A DNA stretch of 37,510 nucleotides from an uncultured Robinsoniella sp. (GTDB lineage: Bacteria > Bacillota > Clostridia > Lachnospirales > Lachnospiraceae), in contig UQGG01000060.1 of NCBI GenBank assembly GCA_900540475.1, positions 1 to 37,510 of the forward strand. Reading direction: 5' to 3'. Shown here one piece after another: positions 8,612 through 17,695 of this stretch; positions within the stretch are counted from its first letter, which is position 1, and each line of letters starts with the position of its first letter. The notes under the pieces are model-generated. The model did no database searches and had not been told where the DNA came from. It saw only the letters and a list, made by a program, of their open reading frames with translations. Both the position numbers and the translations under genes were made by a program.

Positions 8612-9493
8612 ATGAAACTAAAAAGTAAGAAGACCAAATTTTATATCTTTCTATTTATCGTTCCTGCATTAGTGATTTACCTTCTGTTTCAGATTATCCC
8701 ATTAATCGGAGCAGTGTATTTTTCCTTTATTGAATGGAGCGGAATTGCAGGATCAGAACTGAAGTTCGTAGGATTCCAGAACTATGCAAACGCATTTAAG
8801 AATCCTGATTTTATTCTTGCACTTAAGAACATGTTAAAAATGGTAGTATTCAGTGTAATCTTCCATACGCCGATTGCGCTTTTAATGGCTGTGGCAATTA
8901 ACACAAAATGTAAGGGATACCGTTTGTTTAAGGCTTTATTCTTTGTACCGACCGTATTCCCGTTAACTGCAGTAGGTCTGATGTGGTATTTTGTATTTAT
9001 GCCAACAGGATCCTTCAATGCATTATTAAAAGTAGTAGGACTTACCGATCTGGTTACCCCTTGGCTGGTTAACCCTGCATCTGCAATGAATGTAATTGTA
9101 TTCGTTAATATCTGGGCGGGCGTTGGATATTTCATGGTTATTTTACTTGCCGGACTGACTACCATACCGGAAGATCTGTATGAAGCGGCATCCATTGACG
9201 GTGCTACTAAAGTACAGCAGTTCTTTAAAATTACAGTGCCAATGATGAAACCAACCATTTCTATGTGTATCTTACTGGATATCATCGGATCTGTAAAAGT
9301 CTTCGACTTGGTATTTGCTATGACCGGCGGAGGACCAAACGGACTTACCAATCTGCCCACAACGCTGATGTACAACGAAGCGTTCAAATACAGTCATTAC
9401 GGACTTGGCAGTGCAATCGGTATTATCATACTGGTTATCTGTCTGGGCGGTACTTTAATCAGCAATAAACTTATGAGCAGCAAAGAGAACTAG
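8612..9493 (+). CDS. sugar ABC transporter permease (first subunit)
   Basis: This 293-residue inner-membrane permease is of the MalF/UgpA type, with about six membrane helices and the EAA loop that docks the ATPase (EDLYEAASIDGATKVQQF near residues 190-208). I chose ATG 8612. AAGGAGGA lies at 8593-8600, and the longer frame from TTG 8585 would begin upstream of its own ribosome site. It pairs with the next permease to form the channel for the lipoprotein at 7030. Confidence 0.92.
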   Translation: MKLKSKKTKFYIFLFIVPALVIYLLFQIIPLIGAVYFSFIEWSGIAGSELKFVGFQNYANAFKNPDFILALKNMLKMVVFSVIFHTPIALLMAVAINTKCKGYRLFKALFFVPTVFPLTAVGLMWYFVFMPTGSFNALLKVVGLTDLVTPWLVNPASAMNVIVFVNIWAGVGYFMVILLAGLTTIPEDLYEAASIDGATKVQQFFKITVPMMKPTISMCILLDIIGSVKVFDLVFAMTGGGPNGLTNLPTTLMYNEAFKYSHYGLGSAIGIIILVICLGGTLISNKLMSSKEN

Positions 9494-9503
9494 GAGGTAT
9501 ACC

Positions 9504-10355
9504 ATGAAAAACAAAGTGAAAAAAGAACGTAAAAAAATAACAGTGGGTACCGTGGTAATGTATTTATTCCTGATTGCAAATGCCATAATGTTTGCAATGC
9601 CAATGGTTTTCACCTTGTTGTCTTCTGTAAAAACAAAAGTAGAAATCTTCTCCAAGCCGTTTGCGCTTCCGGAAGTATTCCAGTGGAAAAACTACGTAGA
9701 TGCATGGAACGGTGCCAACATGGGCCAGTATTTCCTGAACAGTATTATTCAGGCAGGTGCTACGGTTATCGTATTGGCAATTGTGGCGTCCATGGCAGCA
9801 TTTATGCTTTCCAGATTTGATTTTAAAATTAATGGATTTTTAAGTGTATTCTTTATGGTAGGTATGATGATCCCTGTGCATACAGTACTGGTTCCTGTTT
9901 CTTATATTATAGGAGCATTGAACCTGAAAAATAATATACCGGCACTGATTATGATCTATGTTGCATTCAACCTTCCATTCAGTATTATAGTAACTACAAA
10001 CTTTATGAAGGGAGTTAACAAATCCCTTGAAGAGGCAGCATTAATCGATGGTGCGACTTATTTCCAGATTTACCGCAAGGTTATGCTTCCGTTATCGGTA
10101 CCGGCTTTGTCCACAATTTCCATTTTCAACTTCCTGGGCGCATGGAACAACATTTTATTCCCTCTGTTGTTCATCAATGATAAAAATTTAAAACCAATCG
10201 CCTTAGGTCTGCTGAATTTCAACGGCGAGCGTGGAAGCGAACATGGACTTTTAATGGCAGCGATTGTTATCACCGTAGTTGTACCGCTTGTATTATACCT
10301 GTTATTCCAGGAAAAAGTAGAGAGCGGTTTGTCAGCAGGAGCAGTAAAAGAATAG
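9504..10355 (+). CDS. sugar ABC transporter permease (second subunit)
   Basis: This 283-residue permease is of the MalG/UgpE type, with about six membrane helices and the EAA loop LEEAALIDGATYFQIYRKV. The C-terminal GLSAGAVKE ending is usual for this subunit class. AGGAGG lies 6 bases upstream of ATG, and only 10 bases separate it from the first permease gene, so the two are translated as a pair. No ATPase follows. Confidence 0.92.
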   Translation: MKNKVKKERKKITVGTVVMYLFLIANAIMFAMPMVFTLLSSVKTKVEIFSKPFALPEVFQWKNYVDAWNGANMGQYFLNSIIQAGATVIVLAIVASMAAFMLSRFDFKINGFLSVFFMVGMMIPVHTVLVPVSYIIGALNLKNNIPALIMIYVAFNLPFSIIVTTNFMKGVNKSLEEAALIDGATYFQIYRKVMLPLSVPALSTISIFNFLGAWNNILFPLLFINDKNLKPIALGLLNFNGERGSEHGLLMAAIVITVVVPLVLYLLFQEKVESGLSAGAVKE

Positions 10356-10455
10356 CATTGCGCAAGGCTGAATAATCAGATATAATTCTAAATATATGCC
10401 CGACAATATATGAAACCAGATCAATAAGGGCGGAAAACATCAGGAGGAATGGTAC

Positions 10456-12450
10456 GTGGGAAATATCAGATACAGACAAATTCATTTAGACTTCCATACC
10501 AGTGAATATATACCAGAAGTAGGAAAAGACTTCAATAAAGAAGAATTTGCAGACACCCTAGTGAAAGCAAATGTAGATTCAATTACCTGTTTTGCAAGAT
10601 GCCACCATGGATGGCTCTATTATCCATCAAAGAAATTTCCGGAGTTAATTCATCCGGATCTGACGAACCACAACCTGTTATTAGAGCAGATCGAAGCCTG
10701 CCATGACAAAGGCATTAAAGTGCCGATCTACACAACTGCACAGTGGGATGGACGTATTATGAGAGAACATCCGGAATGGCTTGCTGTGGATGAAAACGGT
10801 GAATATATCGATACCCAGCATGTACCGGCACCTCATTTCTACCATACCATCTGCCTGAACAGCGGATATCGTGAATTCTTCAAGGAACATTTAGAAGATA
10901 TGATTGACGTGGTAGGGGCAGACAACGTGGATGGTATCTTTATGGATATTCTGTTCCAGGTGGACTGTAAATGTGAGCACTGTGTTAAGAAGATGGAAGA
11001 ACTTCATGTGGATGTGGAAAGCAAGGCAGCGCGCCTTCGTTATTCCATACATATGCTGGAAGAATTCAAGTCTGAAATATCAGCATTCATCCGTGAAAGA
11101 GCGCCAAAAGCAAGTATTTTCTATAACAGCTCCCACGTTGGTCCTGCTTATAAGGACAGCTTCAAGGATTACAGCCATTTAGAGCTGGAGTCATTGCCAA
11201 GCGGCGGCTGGGGATACGACCATTTTCCGGCAACCAGCCGCTATGCAAGAAACCTTGGAAAAGAGATGATCGGAATGACCGGTAAATTCCATACTTACTG
11301 GGGAGATTTCCACTCTCTGAAAAACCGTGCAGCATTGGAGTTAGAATGCTTTAGTATGCTGGCAATGGGCGCAGGCTGTTCCATTGGTGACCAGCTGCAT
11401 CCAAATGGCAAATTATCTCCGGGTGCCTATGACCTCATCGGGCAGGTTTATGGCAGCGTCAAGGAAAAAGAACCATATTGCCGCAGTGCATCATCCGTAG
11501 CAGAAATCGCAGTGCTCACACCGGAAGAGTTTTATCCGGAAGAAGAATACGATCTGGGTATTTCCCCCTCCCTGATCGGTACGGTTCGTATGCTTCAGGA
11601 ATTATCCTACCAGTTTGACATCATTGACAGCCAGATGCCTATGGATCAGTATAAAGTAGTGATCTTACCGGATTGTATTTACTACAATGCGGATTTGGAT
11701 AAGGTTATGAAAGATTATATTGCAAAAGGCGGAAAAGTAATTGGTTCCTTTGATTCCTGTATTCCTAAGGATGGAAGTGAAAATATTTATGGCGTGAAAT
11801 ATCTGGGTGAATCTAAGTTCTACCGTGAATTTGTCATGCCGAATGAAGTAATTGGCAAGGACCTTCCAAAAGAAGAATTTGTCATGTATTTAAGAGGATT
11901 TGATGTGGAACCGGCAGGAGCCGAAGTGATAATGGATAAAATAGAACCTTATTTTGACCGTATCGGAAATACCTTCTGCTCCCACCAGCATGCTCCGTCA
12001 TCCGGAAAAGCAGGTTATCCGGCTGTCACGAGAAATGGAAATGCCGTATATTTTTCACATCCGATCTTCCACCTCTATCGTAAAAATGCAGCAAGATGGT
12101 GCAAATTGATGGTGAAAGATGCCCTGGATTTATTATTGGAGAACAAACTGGTTAACCACGATGGTCCTTCCACGCTGATTTCATCACTGAATCATCAGAA
12201 AGCAGAGAACCGTGATATTCTTCATTTATTACATTATATTACAGAAAAACGTTCCGAAGATATTTATACGGTAGAAGATGTGATTCCGCTGTATATGATT
12301 ACAATGAAGCTTTATGTAGGAGACAAAAAGGTTCAATCCGTGTCTCTTGTACCGGAAAACCTTGCCGTTTCCTTTAAACAGGAAGGACAGTATATTACCT
12401 TTACTTTGCAGGAAGTGAAGGGGCACAATATGATAAGTATTCAATACTAA
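10456..12450 (+). CDS. GHL6-like cytoplasmic glycoside hydrolase
   Basis: This 664-residue protein has no signal peptide. The N-terminal half resembles the 'hypothetical glycosyl hydrolase 6' (GHL6, PF14871-like) TIM barrel, with conserved-looking blocks such as FARCHHGWLYYPSK, YTTAQWD and DGIFMDILFQ. A middle region of about 345-450 looks like the flavodoxin-like domain found after GH42-type barrels (VVILPDCIYY..., then YIAKGGKVIGSFDS). Translation probably starts at GTG 10456 with AGGAGG 8 bases upstream; the nearby ATG 10449 is out of frame. Placed directly after the importer, it probably cleaves the imported glycan inside the cell. Linkage specificity is unknown and I could not identify the catalytic residues with confidence. 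Confidence 0.75.
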   Translation: MGNIRYRQIHLDFHTSEYIPEVGKDFNKEEFADTLVKANVDSITCFARCHHGWLYYPSKKFPELIHPDLTNHNLLLEQIEACHDKGIKVPIYTTAQWDGRIMREHPEWLAVDENGEYIDTQHVPAPHFYHTICLNSGYREFFKEHLEDMIDVVGADNVDGIFMDILFQVDCKCEHCVKKMEELHVDVESKAARLRYSIHMLEEFKSEISAFIRERAPKASIFYNSSHVGPAYKDSFKDYSHLELESLPSGGWGYDHFPATSRYARNLGKEMIGMTGKFHTYWGDFHSLKNRAALELECFSMLAMGAGCSIGDQLHPNGKLSPGAYDLIGQVYGSVKEKEPYCRSASSVAEIAVLTPEEFYPEEEYDLGISPSLIGTVRMLQELSYQFDIIDSQMPMDQYKVVILPDCIYYNADLDKVMKDYIAKGGKVIGSFDSCIPKDGSENIYGVKYLGESKFYREFVMPNEVIGKDLPKEEFVMYLRGFDVEPAGAEVIMDKIEPYFDRIGNTFCSHQHAPSSGKAGYPAVTRNGNAVYFSHPIFHLYRKNAARWCKLMVKDALDLLLENKLVNHDGPSTLISSLNHQKAENRDILHLLHYITEKRSEDIYTVEDVIPLYMITMKLYVGDKKVQSVSLVPENLAVSFKQEGQYITFTLQEVKGHNMISIQY

Positions 12451-12491
12451 TCAAGGGTGTGTTTTTCGCAAAGTGTGTTGTGATCAAAATA

Positions 12492-12573
12492 AAAGAGCAG
12501 GATGCCGGGAGAAATCCAGGGCACAGCATTGCGCAAATTATTTGCGCAATGTTGTGCCGGCTTCCTGCTCTTT
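12492..12573. terminator. nested long hairpin after the hydrolase gene
   Basis: The outer arms (12492-12508 with 12557-12573) pair over 17 bp with one mismatch. An inner repeat (12520-12537 with 12541-12558) pairs with one mismatch around a 3-base centre. The inner arm ACAGCATTGC matches the ends of the palindromic elements at 28196 and 37295, so it may be a decayed relative. It lies 41 bases after the hydrolase stop, and only a weak T run follows, so it may be a leaky terminator. Confidence 0.5.
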
Positions 12574-12648
12574 ATGAAGTTATAATAAAAGGGAAAGGAA
12601 TGCCAGCCGTTAATATGTCAGGACAGGGCAGGCAGATGAGGTATGATT

Positions 12649-14073
12649 ATGATAGAGGCAGTTGTGAAAAGCAGCGAGGCTTTTCAGGTAAAGTTTATAA
12701 CGAAAGAAGCATGGGGCAAAACGGAATGCCCGGATTATGCGCAAAGACTTTTTCAGGGAGAATATCTTCAGGCATTTTTTTTGAAAAATTCAAATGAACA
12801 GATTGATTTATTAATCGGTTTAGGTGATAATGATTGTAGCAGTAAGGAGATCAAAGAAGCTTCTGCAAAGGCAGTGAAAGAGATGAAGCAACACAATATC
12901 TGCGAGTTTTCCATAGATATGTCTCACTTTATAGAAAAGAAAGGAATATTTGCCATCCGTGAAGCGGCAGAGGGGATTCTTCTGGGTGATTACGAGGGTC
13001 CTTTTTTTGGGGACAAAGTTGGAGATAAAGAAAAGAAAGAACTTCAGGTATCGCTCACCGGAATATCGGAAGAAGGATTAGAAGCGGCAAAAAAAGAGCT
13101 GGAGACAGGGATTCATATCGGGGAATCCGTGGTATGGGCAAGAGACATGGTCAACATGCCCGGCAATCATTTTAAGCCTCTGGATTTTGCAGCAGAAATC
13201 AGCAAAAAGATGGAGAAAACCGGGGTGGTCTGTGAACTGATTAGCTTGAAAGAATTGAAAAAACTGGGAATGAAAGGCCTTCTGGCTGTAGGGGAAAGCA
13301 GTTCTAATGAACCCTGTTTTTTCATATTCCGTTATCTGGCTGATCCAGACAGTAAAGAAATTACGGCACTGGTTGGAAAAGGAGTTACCTGTGATACAGG
13401 TGGATACTGCTTAAAACCTTCCAATTCCATGCTTGGCATCAAAGGAGATATGGCGGGAGGCGCTGCAGTTGCAGGTGCAGTACTGGCACTTGCAAAAAAT
13501 AAGGCAAAGACCAATGTGATCGGACTCATACCAATGTGTGAGAATCGGATTGCGCCCGGAAGCCTTGTACCTGGAGATGTGATATCTTCTTATGGCGGCA
13601 AGACCATAGAGATCTGTAACACAGATGCAGAAGGACGCCTGATTCTGGCAGATGCTGTCGCCTATGCAGTAAAAAATGAAAAAGTAACCCGGGTTTTGGA
13701 TATTGCGACGCTTACGGGAGCCGTTGTAAATATGTTTGGATTCTCTACTGCAGGAGTGGTTTGTGATCATGATGGCCTTTTTGCAAGATTTAAAGAGGCA
13801 TATCGATTATCCGGAGAACGCTATTGGCGTCTGCCTGTTTACGAAGAACAGGAGCGGATGATCGAAAGCAAAATTGCAGATATCAGGAATATGGGAGAAA
13901 GCCACTGCGGTACGATTACGGCTGCATTATTCATAAAAGCCTTTGCTGAGGCTAAACCGTGGATTCATCTGGACATCGCAGGTACCGCTTGGGTAGACAG
14001 CCCGCTTTTTGAATATCAGTCTAAAGGTGCTACCGGAGCTGGTGTTACTACCCTCTACTATTTATTCCCATAA
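12649..14073 (+). CDS. M17 leucyl aminopeptidase family protein
   Basis: This protein has about 474 residues and carries the C-terminal metallopeptidase domain of family M17. It shows VGKGVTCDTGGYCLKPS, KGDMAGGAA and the family signature NTDAEGRL, which supply the ligands for two metal ions. The N-terminal domain is divergent, as usual in this family. It acts in the cytoplasm, removing N-terminal residues from peptides. GAGG at 12638-12641 sits 7 bases before ATG 12649; ATG 12643 is only one base after it. The preceding hairpin may separate it from the importer operon. A peptidase beside a glycan importer may mean that the substrate carries peptide, but the link is only positional. Confidence 0.88.
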   Translation: MIEAVVKSSEAFQVKFITKEAWGKTECPDYAQRLFQGEYLQAFFLKNSNEQIDLLIGLGDNDCSSKEIKEASAKAVKEMKQHNICEFSIDMSHFIEKKGIFAIREAAEGILLGDYEGPFFGDKVGDKEKKELQVSLTGISEEGLEAAKKELETGIHIGESVVWARDMVNMPGNHFKPLDFAAEISKKMEKTGVVCELISLKELKKLGMKGLLAVGESSSNEPCFFIFRYLADPDSKEITALVGKGVTCDTGGYCLKPSNSMLGIKGDMAGGAAVAGAVLALAKNKAKTNVIGLIPMCENRIAPGSLVPGDVISSYGGKTIEICNTDAEGRLILADAVAYAVKNEKVTRVLDIATLTGAVVNMFGFSTAGVVCDHDGLFARFKEAYRLSGERYWRLPVYEEQERMIESKIADIRNMGESHCGTITAALFIKAFAEAKPWIHLDIAGTAWVDSPLFEYQSKGATGAGVTTLYYLFP

Positions 14074-14108
14074 GATATCTTGCATTATATAACGCCTATA
14101 TATGCAAT

Positions 14109-14186
14109 ACTAGTGCCGCCCGGCGTAAATACGTCGATATATAGCGGGTGCTATATAGTGGCGTATTTGCGCCGGGCGGCACTAGT
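14109..14186. mobile_element. MITE-like palindromic element, GTGCCGCCC type
   Basis: This 78-bp near-perfect palindrome has 25-bp arms (14109-14133 with 14162-14186, one mismatch). Its centre forms a second hairpin, TATATAGC-GGGT-GCTATATA. Both ends read CTAG, so the unit GTGCCGCCC...GGGCGGCAC is flanked by TA. This fits insertion at TA within CTAG, the known preference of IS630-type (Tc1/mariner) elements. It carries no gene. Confidence 0.6.
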
Positions 14187-14220
14187 GCTCCATCCTTCTA
14201 GAAACAAAACTGACAGGATG

Positions 14221-14270
14221 TAGAGCGCGTTTGAGAATTTGATGCCCCGCTGTCTGCGGCGGGATTTTGA
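14221..14270. repeat. remnant arm of the GAGCGTGTT-type palindromic element
   Basis: TAGAGCGCGTTTGAGAATTT resembles the left end of the complete copy at 26219-26384, and the following CCCCGCTGTCTGC resembles the complement of that copy's right arm. Only one arm is present. It ends about 20 bases before the transglutaminase-protein start and may form part of its leader. Confidence 0.45.
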
Positions 14271-14292
14271 CTGGTCAGAAAGGATAATGAAT

Positions 14293-16878
14293 ATGTTTTC
14301 AGTAAAATGCGAAGAACGGATTGAAAAAGGATTTGCAGATACAGCATCGGCATATCCGGAACTATTTGAAAAAATAAAGATAAAGTTACAGGAATGCTCC
14401 CCTCAGGAGACACTTTTGATGAAATATTTATATGCAGCCATGCCTCTTAGTGATCTGGGAAATTACTCCTTTGAGGTCTTTTTGGACTACGCAAAACAGG
14501 GTGCGCTGCTGTGGGAAAAAGGACCGTTTGCGGGAAGCATTCCGGAAGAAATTTTCCTGAATTATGTAGTTTACCACCGCATAAATGAAGAGGATATTTC
14601 TCCATGCAGGACTTTTTTCTATTCCTGTCTGTCCGACAGAATAGAAGGCAAAGGTGTGAAAGAAAAGCACTTTCTCACGATGGAGCAAGCCGCACTTGAA
14701 GTAAACTACTGGTGTGCAGAAGAAGCTACATACCAGACTACCGATGACCGTACCGTTTCTCCCATGACTGTTTATAAAAGTGCTTTCGGACGCTGTGGGG
14801 AAGAATCTACTTTTACAACCAGTGCACTGCGAAGTGTAGGAATTCCGGCACGCCAGGTATATGCTCCAAAATGGTCACACTGCGATGACAATCATGCCTG
14901 GGTAGAAGTATGGTGCGATGGTGAGTGGCATTTCCTTGGGGCTTGTGAACCGGAAGAAATATTAGACAAAGGCTGGTTTACCAATGCTTCATCCAGAGCC
15001 ATGCTGATTCATTCCAGATGGTTTGATTCCGTCCCGGCAGAGGAAGAAGTCATTCAGAAGGACGGCATGGTAACTGTTTTGGGACAGCTTAAGCGCTATG
15101 CACTGACCGAAAAACTGACGGTACATGTAACCGACGGTAATGGAAAGCCGGTACCGGGAGCACTTGTAAAATTTGAAATCCTGAACTACTCAGAGTTCGC
15201 CCCCATTGCGGCAATCTTAACTGATGAAAAGGGACAGGCGGGATTCTGTACGGGACTTGGAAGCTGTTACCTGCATGTAATAAAGGACGGGCTGTTTGCT
15301 GAGAAGTTAGTGGATGTAGAGAAAGAAAAAGATTGTACGGTTTCTTTTGATGCTGTCCTGGAAGGAGATCATTTATCCGATGCCAAAGCCGGATGTACGC
15401 CAATGCTTATGGATCAGTGGCTGGATTTGGATGTAATCGCTCCAAAAGATGCCAGAATTAATACCAAACAGCCCCGGAAAGAACAAAAAGAAAGAGGGGA
15501 AGTGCGCTTCGCAGAAGCAGCAGCCCGCAGACAAAAAAAAGCAGCATCTTTCTACCAGGCAGAGAAAGCAAAAGAGATCTGCAGCACATACGAAAATGGG
15601 ATAGATGAGATTTTAAAAGAGAGCAGAGGGAATTTTGAAGAAGTAGTGAACTTCCTGGCGTCTACTGAAGAAACAGACCTGAGAAAAGAACTTCTCCTTG
15701 CTTTGACGAAAAAAGACTACCGTGATTTAAAGAGTGATGTACTGGAAGAGCATTTAAGAGAAAGTAAAATTTATATTCAAAATGTTCCTCATGACATTTT
15801 CATCCGCTATATTTTAAACCCAAGAGTCTATATCGAACCCCTCACAAAATACCGTGCGTTTATACGGGAATTTTTTACAGAGGATCAGAAACAGGAATTT
15901 ATATCAGATCCGCGCCGCATCTGGGAGTACGTGGAAGCTTCTGTAGGGGAAAAGAGAGACAGAGAATACGAAAGCCTGACTACATCACCCACAGGCTGTC
16001 TGCTTCTGAAAACAGGCAGCTATCAGTCAAAGAAGATTCTTTTTGTTGCAATCTGCCGTACACTTGGCATAGCAGCAAGGTTAAACCCGGCTGATCTGGG
16101 TATGGAATATTATAAAGAGGGAGCATTTTGTCCTATCGTGGAAAATGCCAGAAAAGATTGTACACTGCGCCTGACAGCCGGAGACAGCACAAAATGGGTT
16201 TATTTCCAGAACTGGACGCTTGCTGTATGTAAAGACGGCGATTATCAGACGTTAAACCTGGCAGGAGAAGCATGGGAAGATGGCATGACAGTGGCGTTAG
16301 AGACCGGAATTTACCGTGTGGTTACCTCTAACCGTCTGCCAAACGGAAATATCTTTGCAAAGACCTATTGTTTTGCATTAAATAAGGGAGAGAAAAAGGA
16401 ATTAGAGCTTTCCCTGCGTGAAGCAAAGCTGTCTGACATGCTGGAAAATATTGAAATCAGTGATTTTGTGCTTCATCGGGAAGATGGCAGCGACATTATG
16501 GCATCTGAAATCATGCAGAACAAAAAGAACCTGATTATCTGGATGGAAGAGAGCAAAGAGCCTACGGAACATATTTTAAATGAATTATATGAGCGGAAAG
16601 AGGAATTTAACTGCATTGACGGACAGATTATCTTCGTTGTGAAGGAAGATAAATCCCTCCAGGATCCTACCTTATCCAGAACGCTGGACAGCCTGAAGGA
16701 CGTTCAGATCTATTATGACAGTTTTACGGAAAATGTAAATACACTGGGCAGAAGGATGTATGTAGACCCGGATAAGTTACCCCTTATAATCGTGACAAAC
16801 CCCGGCTTAAACGGAGTATATGCCACCAGCGGTTATAACGTTGGAACCGGGGATATGCTGCTTAGAATACTAAAATAG
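14293..16878 (+). CDS. large cytoplasmic transglutaminase-domain protein
   Basis: This 861-residue protein has no signal peptide or membrane helix. A transglutaminase-like Cys-His core lies at about 110-230: GRCGEES holds Cys168 and DDNHAWVEVW holds His201. The third position is Glu219 in GACEPEE, where the usual residue is Asp. A carboxypeptidase-regulatory or beta-sandwich-like segment follows (about 265-345). A long C-terminal part contains a second region, CLLLKTGSYQSKKILFVAICRTLGIAARL, that echoes a transglutaminase fold without its Cys. I chose ATG 14293 because AAAGGA lies 8 bases upstream; in-frame ATG 14287 is too close. Such domains in bacteria are usually peptidases or amidases rather than cross-linkers. 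It follows the M17 peptidase, which suggests peptide or glycopeptide breakdown. The real substrate is unknown. Confidence 0.75.
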   Translation: MFSVKCEERIEKGFADTASAYPELFEKIKIKLQECSPQETLLMKYLYAAMPLSDLGNYSFEVFLDYAKQGALLWEKGPFAGSIPEEIFLNYVVYHRINEEDISPCRTFFYSCLSDRIEGKGVKEKHFLTMEQAALEVNYWCAEEATYQTTDDRTVSPMTVYKSAFGRCGEESTFTTSALRSVGIPARQVYAPKWSHCDDNHAWVEVWCDGEWHFLGACEPEEILDKGWFTNASSRAMLIHSRWFDSVPAEEEVIQKDGMVTVLGQLKRYALTEKLTVHVTDGNGKPVPGALVKFEILNYSEFAPIAAILTDEKGQAGFCTGLGSCYLHVIKDGLFAEKLVDVEKEKDCTVSFDAVLEGDHLSDAKAGCTPMLMDQWLDLDVIAPKDARINTKQPRKEQKERGEVRFAEAAARRQKKAASFYQAEKAKEICSTYENGIDEILKESRGNFEEVVNFLASTEETDLRKELLLALTKKDYRDLKSDVLEEHLRESKIYIQNVPHDIFIRYILNPRVYIEPLTKYRAFIREFFTEDQKQEFISDPRRIWEYVEASVGEKRDREYESLTTSPTGCLLLKTGSYQSKKILFVAICRTLGIAARLNPADLGMEYYKEGAFCPIVENARKDCTLRLTAGDSTKWVYFQNWTLAVCKDGDYQTLNLAGEAWEDGMTVALETGIYRVVTSNRLPNGNIFAKTYCFALNKGEKKELELSLREAKLSDMLENIEISDFVLHREDGSDIMASEIMQNKKNLIIWMEESKEPTEHILNELYERKEEFNCIDGQIIFVVKEDKSLQDPTLSRTLDSLKDVQIYYDSFTENVNTLGRRMYVDPDKLPLIIVTNPGLNGVYATSGYNVGTGDMLLRILK

Positions 16879-16896
16879 CCTGTCCATTGTATGGAT

Positions 16897-16951
16897 AAAT
16901 AAAAAAGTGTAAAGTCTTTGATGATTCAATAGACTTTACACTTTTTTATTT
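16897..16951. terminator. bidirectional terminator
   Basis: A perfect 21-bp inverted repeat (16897-16917 with 16931-16951) has A-rich and T-rich outer ends. It therefore has a T tract on both strands and lies between the convergent ends of the transglutaminase gene and the repeat-protein gene. Confidence 0.85.
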
Positions 16952-16961
16952 GTTAAGTTAT

Positions 16962-17597
16962 TTAAATATATCTTCTCAGATCTGCTGTGTTTTTTGAAAT
17001 CTGGTTATTATGCATTTCAAGTTCACCGGATATTAGGGCTATTTGATCAAACAATCCCGTGTTGGCTTCTTTTTGTGATACATAGAAATCTTCTGTCATC
17101 TTATAATTAGCACGCACGAGATTTTCAATATCATCGAATCGTTTGTTATAAGCATTAAGTTCACAATTAACGTTCCCAAAATTAGTTTCAATATCATCGA
17201 AACGCTTGTTATAAGCATTGAGTTCACAATTAACGTTCCCAAAATTAGTTTCAATGTCATCGAAACGCTTGTTATAAGCATTAAGTTCATTATTAACGTT
17301 CCCAAAATTAGCTTCAATGTCATCGAAACGCTTGTTATAAGCATTAAGTTCACAATTAACGTTCCCAAAATTAGTTTCAATGTCATCGAAACGCTTGTTA
17401 TAAGCATTAAGTTCACAATTAACGTTCCCAAAATTAGTTTCAATGTCATCGAAACGCTTGTTATAAGCATTAAGTTCACAATTAACGTTCCCAAAATTAG
17501 TTTCAATGTCATCGAATCGCTTGTTATATACATTAAGTTGTTCGTTATTCTCTTTCACTAGATTAGTTAGCATATCAAGCTTTTCATCAGTGGTCAT
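16962..17597 (-). CDS. coiled-coil protein made of 21-residue repeats
   Basis: This 211-residue protein of unknown function is dominated by six complete and one partial copy of a 21-residue unit (YNKRFDDIETNFGNVNCELNA). The repeats are nearly identical in DNA as well, with a 63-bp period. Twenty-one residues is three heptads, so the repeat should form a continuous coiled-coil rod. The unique head (MTTDEKLDMLTNLVKENN) and tail (about 150-211, ending LRRYI) also look helical. There is no signal peptide or membrane helix. ATG 17597 has a strong AAGGAGG site 8 bases upstream; a longer open frame upstream has none. High DNA identity between copies implies recent expansion or ongoing homogenisation. 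The cysteine in most copies could support cross-linking. Confidence 0.75.
   Translation of the reverse strand: MTTDEKLDMLTNLVKENNEQLNVYNKRFDDIETNFGNVNCELNAYNKRFDDIETNFGNVNCELNAYNKRFDDIETNFGNVNCELNAYNKRFDDIEANFGNVNNELNAYNKRFDDIETNFGNVNCELNAYNKRFDDIETNFGNVNCELNAYNKRFDDIENLVRANYKMTEDFYVSQKEANTGLFDQIALISGELEMHNNQISKNTADLRRYI
17127..17528. repeat. 63-bp tandem repeat inside a coding sequence
   Basis: There are about six and a half direct copies with a period of 63 bp. Most differ by only one to three bases. A copy near 17281-17300 encodes Asn instead of Cys and Ala instead of Thr. The period keeps the reading frame, so copy-number change would lengthen or shorten the coiled coil in 21-residue steps. 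Confidence 0.85.
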
Positions 17598-17695
17598 ATT
17601 ACACACCTCCTTGTAACATGTATATCTGTATATTAACATATAGAAAGTGCAAAGTCTATTCAATTATCAAGGTACTATGTTAACTAAAAAAGGGA

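Noticed and set aside
12459..12797. 112-residue frame between the GHL6-like and M17 genes
   Set aside because: It translates the long intergenic hairpin and overlaps the start of the M17 gene in another frame.
17096..17533. 145-residue frame overlapping the coiled-coil gene on the same strand
   Set aside because: It is the shifted frame of the 63-bp repeats. The other frame has the strong ribosome site and a sensible coiled-coil sequence.
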